From assembly GCA_002377985.1 (NCBI GenBank), contig DFQW01000087.1, positions 3,309 through 21,553 of the forward strand: a DNA stretch of 18,245 nt, given 5' to 3'. The translations under genes and the position numbers were made by a program. Source of the stretch: Halieaceae bacterium UBA3479 (GTDB taxonomy: Bacteria > Pseudomonadota > Gammaproteobacteria > Pseudomonadales > Halieaceae). The notes beneath the pieces were generated by a model. It did no database searches. It saw nothing but the letters and a program-made list of their open reading frames with translations, and was not told the origin of the DNA. This document shows, one piece after another, positions 14,172-18,245 of the stretch (the stretch's first letter is position 1; each line of letters starts with the position of its first letter).

Positions 14172-15572
14172 ATGACTACGCCCGAGCGTGAGCTCACCAG
14201 CCCGGCCCTATGGTGGGATGGCATACCTCGCGCCACTCCCGAGCCGCCGCTGGAAACCGCAATCACCACCCAATATGCCATCGTAGGCGGCGGCTACACC
14301 GGATTGTGGACAGCTTATTTCCTTAAACAGCGGCAACCACAGGCTGACGTGGTATTGGTAGAAGCCCACCGGATTGGCCACGGCGCGTCCGGGCGTAACG
14401 GCGGCTGGCTCATGGGTTCTCTCGAGGGGTTGTCCACGTTTGTGAGCGCAGACGGAAGGCTCGCCCAATCCGTGCGCAGCACGCTTAATCAACTGGTAAC
14501 CGATGCCGGAAAGACGCTGTCAGAGGCCGAGATCGACTGCGACTTTCACCATGGAGGCTGCATTATGGCGGCTGCTCGATACGACGCGCAGACAGATCGC
14601 GCGCGCGCGGCACTTGAGAATTTCAGAGGGCTCGGCTTCTCCGATGAAGACTACCAATGGCTTTCGCCGCAACAACTCAAAGAAAAGGTCATGGTGGCCA
14701 AGCCCGGTGGCGGCATCTACACACCACACGTTGCCCGCATACAACCCGCCAAATTGGTAACGGGGCTGACAAAGGCCGTTAAAGCTCTGGGGGTTCGACT
14801 GTTCGAGCACACCCGCGCAAGCAGCATCTCCCCCGGGCAGGTGACCTGCGATCGCGGCATCATTCATGCAGACCACATCGTCATCGCGACCGAGGGCTAC
14901 TCGGAATATGGCAGCCCGCTGCATCGCCGTATTGTTCCCGTGCAAAGCGGGATGGTGGCCACCGAGCCGCTGAGCGGATCGCAATGGAATAGTCTCGGGC
15001 TACATGAGCAGGAAACGCTGGCTGACTTTAGCCGCGCAGCGACTTACCTGCAGCGGACGGCCGATAACCGGCTGGTGGTGGGTGCTCGAGGCCACTATCG
15101 TCCGGGCGGCCTGCCACAGCATTCACTCTCAGACGACGATGCACTGCGTAGGCACCGAGAGAAAGTTGCCCAGTCGCTGTTCCCGCAATTGCAGGGCGTG
15201 ACCTTTACCCATAGCTGGGGCGGTAGCGTGGGGGTGGCTCGCGCATGGCAGCCGCATGTGCTTTACGACCGTGCAACGGGCATGGCTACTGCCGGAGGCT
15301 ACGTTGGGGAAGGCGTCGGCGCGAGCTTCCTGTTCGGCCAGACGCTGGCCGATTTGCTAACCAACATCCCGTCCGAGAGGGTTCAGATGCCCTGGGTCGC
15401 GTCTCGTGAGCTAACCGCGCTCAAAAAATGGGAGCCCGAGCCGATACCGCGCTGGGGTTTTAATGCACTCATGACCACATTCCGTGTTGAGGAGTGGTTG
15501 GCCTCGCGCTACGGAGGAAGCGTCCCCAGCGCACTGGCCGCAAAGTTGTGTGACCGGATAACCCCGCACTGA
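14172..15572 (+). CDS. FAD-dependent oxidoreductase of the DAO (D-amino-acid/glycine oxidase) family
   Basis: 466 residues. An N-terminal Rossmann FAD site has A-I-V-G-G-G-Y-T-G-L-W-T-A at 36-48, E64 at the end of the second strand, and G-A-S-G-R-N-G-G at 71-78. A C-terminal FAD-contacting segment includes W-G-G-S-V-G-V-A-R and G-G-Y-V-G-E-G-V-G-A. This matches the DAO subfamily that includes gamma-glutamylputrescine oxidase-like and N-methyl-amino-acid oxidases, which usually oxidise C-N bonds. Such a reaction is unexpected in a CoA-thioester pathway. It may act on an amine- or amino-acid-conjugated substrate, or demethylate after the Rieske enzyme. It starts 27 bases after the Rieske gene with no clear ribosome site and is the last gene of the operon. 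Substrate is unknown. Confidence 0.88.
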   Translation: MTTPERELTSPALWWDGIPRATPEPPLETAITTQYAIVGGGYTGLWTAYFLKQRQPQADVVLVEAHRIGHGASGRNGGWLMGSLEGLSTFVSADGRLAQSVRSTLNQLVTDAGKTLSEAEIDCDFHHGGCIMAAARYDAQTDRARAALENFRGLGFSDEDYQWLSPQQLKEKVMVAKPGGGIYTPHVARIQPAKLVTGLTKAVKALGVRLFEHTRASSISPGQVTCDRGIIHADHIVIATEGYSEYGSPLHRRIVPVQSGMVATEPLSGSQWNSLGLHEQETLADFSRAATYLQRTADNRLVVGARGHYRPGGLPQHSLSDDDALRRHREKVAQSLFPQLQGVTFTHSWGGSVGVARAWQPHVLYDRATGMATAGGYVGEGVGASFLFGQTLADLLTNIPSERVQMPWVASRELTALKKWEPEPIPRWGFNALMTTFRVEEWLASRYGGSVPSALAAKLCDRITPH

Positions 15573-15617
15573 GTCTTCATGGGCGGGTGCCTCAGGCCCG
15601 GAGCGAGACTCGGCTGA

Positions 15618-16055
15618 CTAAGTACTCTCTGCCAGCTCAGGCGCCTCGGCCCCGCCTGCGCTGAGACGATGACTGATCCAGCCACCCAATGGCAGACAAA
15701 TCACAATCAAGGCAAAGAAAATCCAGTGATGCCAGACCGGCATGGATTCCCAAAATTGTGTTTGCACCGATATCCCGATCAACAGCATGTCCGCCGTCGC
15801 ACCCGCAAGGCACACCACGCGCCAGCGACCCCCGCCCGAGATAAAACCCACAGCGATGCCACACAACAGCAACACAATGGCCTGCATTAGCTCGATCGAA
15901 AGCACCAAAGGGACGTGAAAAGTGCCTCCCAAGCTATTGACGTAGCTTGGGAAATTTCCAATCCACCACGCCAGAAGCGGAACGCACAACACACCGTAGA
16001 TGAGCGGTGCCGCAATAACCGACGCCAGTAATCGAAACCATCGCATCAGCGGCAT
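15618..16055 (-). CDS. Small four-helix integral membrane protein, unknown function
   Basis: 145 residues with four predicted membrane helices (about 9-31, 48-72, 79-97, 107-127), a basic N-terminus and a short Ala/Glu-rich tail. I do not recognise the family. Glu55, Gln58 and Asp89 lie in or near membrane segments and could be functional. Upstream on its strand, AAGGGAG is very close to the first ATG (one base) and ten bases from a second in-frame ATG at 16046, so the protein may begin three residues later. It converges on the oxidoreductase gene with only 45 bases between the stops, and no clear terminator is visible there. It is divergent from the aldehyde dehydrogenase. Base composition resembles the neighbours. 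Confidence 0.75.
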   Translation of the reverse strand: MPLMRWFRLLASVIAAPLIYGVLCVPLLAWWIGNFPSYVNSLGGTFHVPLVLSIELMQAIVLLLCGIAVGFISGGGRWRVVCLAGATADMLLIGISVQTQFWESMPVWHHWIFFALIVICLPLGGWISHRLSAGGAEAPELAEST

Positions 16056-16162
16056 TCTCCCTTCAAATCTGGCCCATCGAGATGGTCGACCGCACTGTCG
16101 GCTGCACCGGCATTAAAACCGGCGGGCACCGGCCGAGCCACCCACAGCAGAGCCGTTGTTCG

Positions 16163-16188
16163 TTGTTAGGCACTCAAGAGTGTATACT
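16163..16188 (+). promoter_or_regulatory. Candidate aldehyde dehydrogenase promoter
   Basis: TATACT at 16183-16188 is a good -10 (5 of 6). Possible -35 elements are TTGTTA at 16163-16168 (14-base spacer) and TTGTTC at 16156-16161 (21-base spacer). Neither spacing is standard, so transcription may need an activator. The -10 lies 30 bases before the ATG. Confidence 0.4.
16171..16182. promoter_or_regulatory. Operator-like inverted repeat before the aldehyde dehydrogenase gene
   Basis: CACTC-AA-GAGTG is a perfect 5-2-5 palindrome ending one base before the -10 hexamer TATACT (16183-16188). A bound repressor there would block RNA polymerase. The size suits a TetR- or MarR-type dimer. The arms are short, so chance is possible. 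Confidence 0.4.
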
Positions 16189-16218
16189 ACTCGGCCGGTC
16201 AACCGCGAGGAAAACGAT

Positions 16219-17676
16219 ATGAATGCCCCGCAGCAAGTTGTAGTCAGCCCCGACGTCGAAATCAAAATGCAGGACGCCTTGAAAGCGCAGCGAGAAAGCT
16301 ATCTGCAGGAAGGCTTCGTTTCTGCCGAGGTCCGTATCGACCGCCTTAACCGCGCCATCGATGTGCTGGTTCGCCATGCAGGTCGGATCAGTGAGGCGAT
16401 TAACAAGGATTTTGTCTGCAGACCTGACCAGATTAATCTGATGACCGATGTCGCGGCGTCAATTGGTTCGATGAAACACTGCCGCAAGCATCTTAAAAAG
16501 TGGATGAAGAATGAGAAGCGCCCGTCCACCTTTCCGCTGGGGCTACTCGGTGGCCGCTCGCACATCCAGTACCAGCCCAAGGGTGTAGTCGGTATTGTGG
16601 CGCCCTGGAACTTTCCCGTGTCAATGGTATTCCAGCCGCTCGCTGGCATTCTCGCGGCGGGCAATCGCGCGATGATCAAACCATCAGAGTTCACGCCCGA
16701 GACGTCCAAGGTAATTGAAGACATCGTTGCCGAGGCCTTTGATCCCACAGAAGTCACAACGTTTTGCGGTGGTCCTGAGGTAGGGCAAGCCTTCACCTCA
16801 CTTCCCTTCGACCACATGATCTTCACCGGCGCAACCAACATCGCCCGGCACGTACTCACGGCCGCAGCGCGCAATCTGGTGCCCGTGACGCTCGAGCTGG
16901 GGGGCAAATCTCCGGTAGTGATTTCACGCTCCGCCAATCTGGAGCAAGCGGTATCGCGGATCATGGTGGGCAAGACCCTGAATGCGGGCCAAATCTGTCT
17001 GGCCCCAGACTATCTTTTGGTGCCCGAAGAGCAGCTTGAGGAGGTTATTAGGCTCGCGACTCAAGCGGTGGCCGACATGTACACCAGCCTGCGTGACAAC
17101 GACCAGTACACCGCGGTCATTAACGAGCGCCATCACAAGCGCTTGAGCAGCTATCTTGAAGATGCTGCAAAACGCGGCTGTCGCATCATTCCGCTTAACC
17201 CGGCAAACGAGGATTTCAGCAACGGCACGGGCAAAATCCCACCCACGCTGATTGTGTCACCCGAGACCGATGCCCTGTGTATGGAGGAGGAAATCTTCGG
17301 GCCCCTCTTGCCAATTCGCACCTACAAAAACTTTGAGGAGACCATCGACTACATCAACAGTCGACCGAGGCCGTTGGCAGCCTACTACTTTGGCATCGAC
17401 AAAGCCGAGGAAGAAACTTTTCTGCATCGCACCACCTCGGGCGGCGTCTGCATCAACGATGTGATCTTCCACATCATGCAGGAAGACATGCCCTTTGGCG
17501 GCATAGGCCCCTCAGGCATGGGTTCCTATCACGGCGTTGAGGGCTTCAAAACCTTTAGCCATGCCAAGTCGGTGTACAGTCAGAGCCTGAAGTTCAACGT
17601 GGCGAAGCTGGGCGGGGTCTTACCGCCCTACGGCAAGACAACCGACAATAACATCAAGGCACAGATTAAAAGCTGA
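16219..17676 (+). CDS. Aldehyde dehydrogenase, coniferyl aldehyde dehydrogenase type
   Basis: 485 residues. NAD(P)-dependent ALDH motifs are complete: P-W-N-F-P at 129-133, K154 in M-I-K-P-S-E, general base E226 in L-E-L-G-G-K-S-P, nucleophile C260 in N-A-G-Q-I-C-L-A-P-D-Y, and P-F-G-G-I-G-P-S-G-M-G near the C-terminus. The short N-terminus, Q-I-C-L-A-P-D-Y and the tail (K-L-G-G-V-L-P-P-Y-G) are typical of the class 3-like group annotated as coniferyl aldehyde dehydrogenase (CalB-like), which oxidises aromatic or fatty aldehydes to acids. Start: ATG 16219 with CGCGAGGAAAA upstream; in-frame codons upstream overlap the promoter. It is transcribed alone and ends at a strong terminator. It might process an aldehyde from the upstream operon, but that link is only positional. 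Confidence 0.9.
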   Translation: MNAPQQVVVSPDVEIKMQDALKAQRESYLQEGFVSAEVRIDRLNRAIDVLVRHAGRISEAINKDFVCRPDQINLMTDVAASIGSMKHCRKHLKKWMKNEKRPSTFPLGLLGGRSHIQYQPKGVVGIVAPWNFPVSMVFQPLAGILAAGNRAMIKPSEFTPETSKVIEDIVAEAFDPTEVTTFCGGPEVGQAFTSLPFDHMIFTGATNIARHVLTAAARNLVPVTLELGGKSPVVISRSANLEQAVSRIMVGKTLNAGQICLAPDYLLVPEEQLEEVIRLATQAVADMYTSLRDNDQYTAVINERHHKRLSSYLEDAAKRGCRIIPLNPANEDFSNGTGKIPPTLIVSPETDALCMEEEIFGPLLPIRTYKNFEETIDYINSRPRPLAAYYFGIDKAEEETFLHRTTSGGVCINDVIFHIMQEDMPFGGIGPSGMGSYHGVEGFKTFSHAKSVYSQSLKFNVAKLGGVLPPYGKTTDNNIKAQIKS

Positions 17677-17698
17677 CGTGCCGGGTGGGATTTAGCTG

Positions 17699-17735
17699 GA
17701 CATAAAAAACCCCGCTTTGCGGGGTTTTTTATGTC
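17699..17735. terminator. Strong bidirectional rho-independent terminator
   Basis: A perfect 17-base stem (GACATAAAAAACCCCGC and its exact complement) closes a TTT loop. The GC core is followed by TTTTTT on the plus strand and, because the stem contains AAAAAA on the other side, by a U-run on the minus strand too. It sits between the convergent aldehyde dehydrogenase and secreted-protein genes and should terminate both. Confidence 0.95.
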
Positions 17736-17746
17736 TGGGGCAGGCG

Positions 17747-18172
17747 TCACTTGAGAATATACGCCTGCACGACTAAATCCCGGGTGAGTGGATTGAATTT
17801 GATGACATCGAGATTCATCTGGCCGTTGGTGATGTTGACCACATTACGCATGACCACCACGCCATCCACCAGCTCCCAAAAGCCCTGAAAGCGACCCGAA
17901 GCATAGCCCTCTGGCGTAAAGCCTCGGCCTTGCCCGTCGACGGTTCCGCCATTGCGCGCGCTGTTATAGCTCAGGTGGTAGGTCACATAGACTTTTCCGT
18001 AACCCTCCATGTCTCCCTCCGCACTCACCGAGGTAACTTCCTGACCCAGCTCAACGGAGGTGACATTCATGGCGGTGTCGGGCTGACGCTTCTCAAGCCC
18101 CAGATCGCCATGACCATCAGCCCAGGCCAGCGGTGTAAATAAAATCAGACAGACTAACAACCAGTTTTTCAT
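17747..18172 (-). CDS. Small secreted protein of unknown function
   Basis: 141 residues with a clear signal peptide: K2 and a hydrophobic core W-L-L-V-C-L-I-L-F-T-P-L, with cleavage after A-W-A (about residue 18). The mature protein is beta-rich, with G-Y-G-K-V-Y-V-T-Y-H-L-S-Y and T-V-D-G-Q-G-R-G-F, a pattern that loosely recalls small closed barrels of the DUF3224/allene-oxide-cyclase kind. That is only an impression and I do not assign a family. There are two adjacent ATGs, at 18175 and 18172; the second is chosen because AAGGGG (18184-18179) is six bases from it and only three from the first. Only 70 bases upstream are in the window, and no promoter is recognisable there. The gene ends 11 bases before the bidirectional terminator. 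Confidence 0.8.
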   Translation of the reverse strand: MKNWLLVCLILFTPLAWADGHGDLGLEKRQPDTAMNVTSVELGQEVTSVSAEGDMEGYGKVYVTYHLSYNSARNGGTVDGQGRGFTPEGYASGRFQGFWELVDGVVVMRNVVNITNGQMNLDVIKFNPLTRDLVVQAYILK

Positions 18173-18245
18173 CATCTTCCCCTTGCTATCACTTGTTTGC
18201 TTGGCTGGTTTTCAGCGGCGCACCCTGCCTCATACCTTCGCGCCT

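Noticed and set aside
8330..15572. Reading the operon as classical fatty-acid beta-oxidation
   Set aside because: There is no acyl-CoA dehydrogenase, crotonase or 3-hydroxyacyl-CoA dehydrogenase. The thiolase-fold protein lacks its Cys, and a Rieske enzyme and DUF35 are present.
15573..15617. Possible terminator between the oxidoreductase and the membrane protein
   Set aside because: Only short, bulged GC stems and no U-run on either strand.
16299..16973. 224-codon open frame on the minus strand
   Set aside because: It is antisense to the aldehyde dehydrogenase, whose ALDH motifs leave no doubt about the coding strand.

Overview
The window looks like a chromosomal segment of a moderately GC-rich gammaproteobacterium, probably a marine or aquatic heterotroph of the Halieaceae/OM60-Spongiibacteraceae kind. 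This is inferred from gene content (thermostable-hemolysin-type cluster, fatty/aromatic acid catabolic operon, coniferyl-aldehyde-dehydrogenase-like ALDH, FTR1 with a cupredoxin) and not from a marker gene. There are no tRNA or rRNA genes, CRISPR arrays, insertion sequences or phage genes, and no gene-free stretch longer than about 165 bases.

Region 1 (1-1567): the end of an iron/copper locus. It holds the tail of a cupredoxin-like periplasmic protein, an FTR1-family iron permease and a signal-peptide protein that may be a beta-barrel. The three are linked by overlapping starts and stops. Region 2 (1630-5547): a four-gene translationally coupled cluster, encoding a thermostable-hemolysin-family protein (likely a GNAT/LuxI-like acyltransferase fold), an acyl-CoA synthetase-like adenylate-forming enzyme, a TauD-like Fe(II)/2-oxoglutarate oxygenase and a short-chain dehydrogenase. 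Upstream is a CTTAAG-N5-CTTAAG tandem repeat matching the PmrA/QseB response-regulator box. This reads as a small biosynthetic pathway making an acylated or oxidised small molecule under two-component control, and it is the best candidate for an undescribed system. Region 3 (5554-8213): a LemA protein and a large M48 (HtpX-like) membrane metalloprotease with an added C-terminal TerB-like domain.

Region 4 (8266-15572): an eight-gene catabolic operon behind a perfect 7-3-7 inverted repeat. In order: SnoaL/NTF2-like protein, acyl-CoA ligase, two single-domain MaoC-like proteins, a thiolase-fold protein lacking the nucleophilic cysteine, a DUF35 zinc-ribbon/OB protein, a Rieske oxygenase alpha subunit, and a DAO-family FAD oxidoreductase. 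MaoC + MaoC + Cys-less thiolase + DUF35 matches the hydratase/retro-aldolase machinery (ChsH1-ChsH2, Ltp2) known from steroid side-chain degradation. The operon may therefore activate a carboxylic acid, hydrate its enoyl-CoA, cleave it by retro-aldol reaction and hydroxylate a ring. No acyl-CoA dehydrogenase, ferredoxin or reductase is present here, so those would have to be encoded elsewhere.

Region 5 (15618-18172): a small four-helix membrane protein on the minus strand; divergently, an aldehyde dehydrogenase of the coniferyl aldehyde dehydrogenase type behind a promoter with an operator-like inverted repeat; a very strong bidirectional terminator; and a convergent secreted protein of unknown function. 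The ALDH could oxidise an aldehyde released by the region 4 retro-aldolase, but it is a separate transcription unit.
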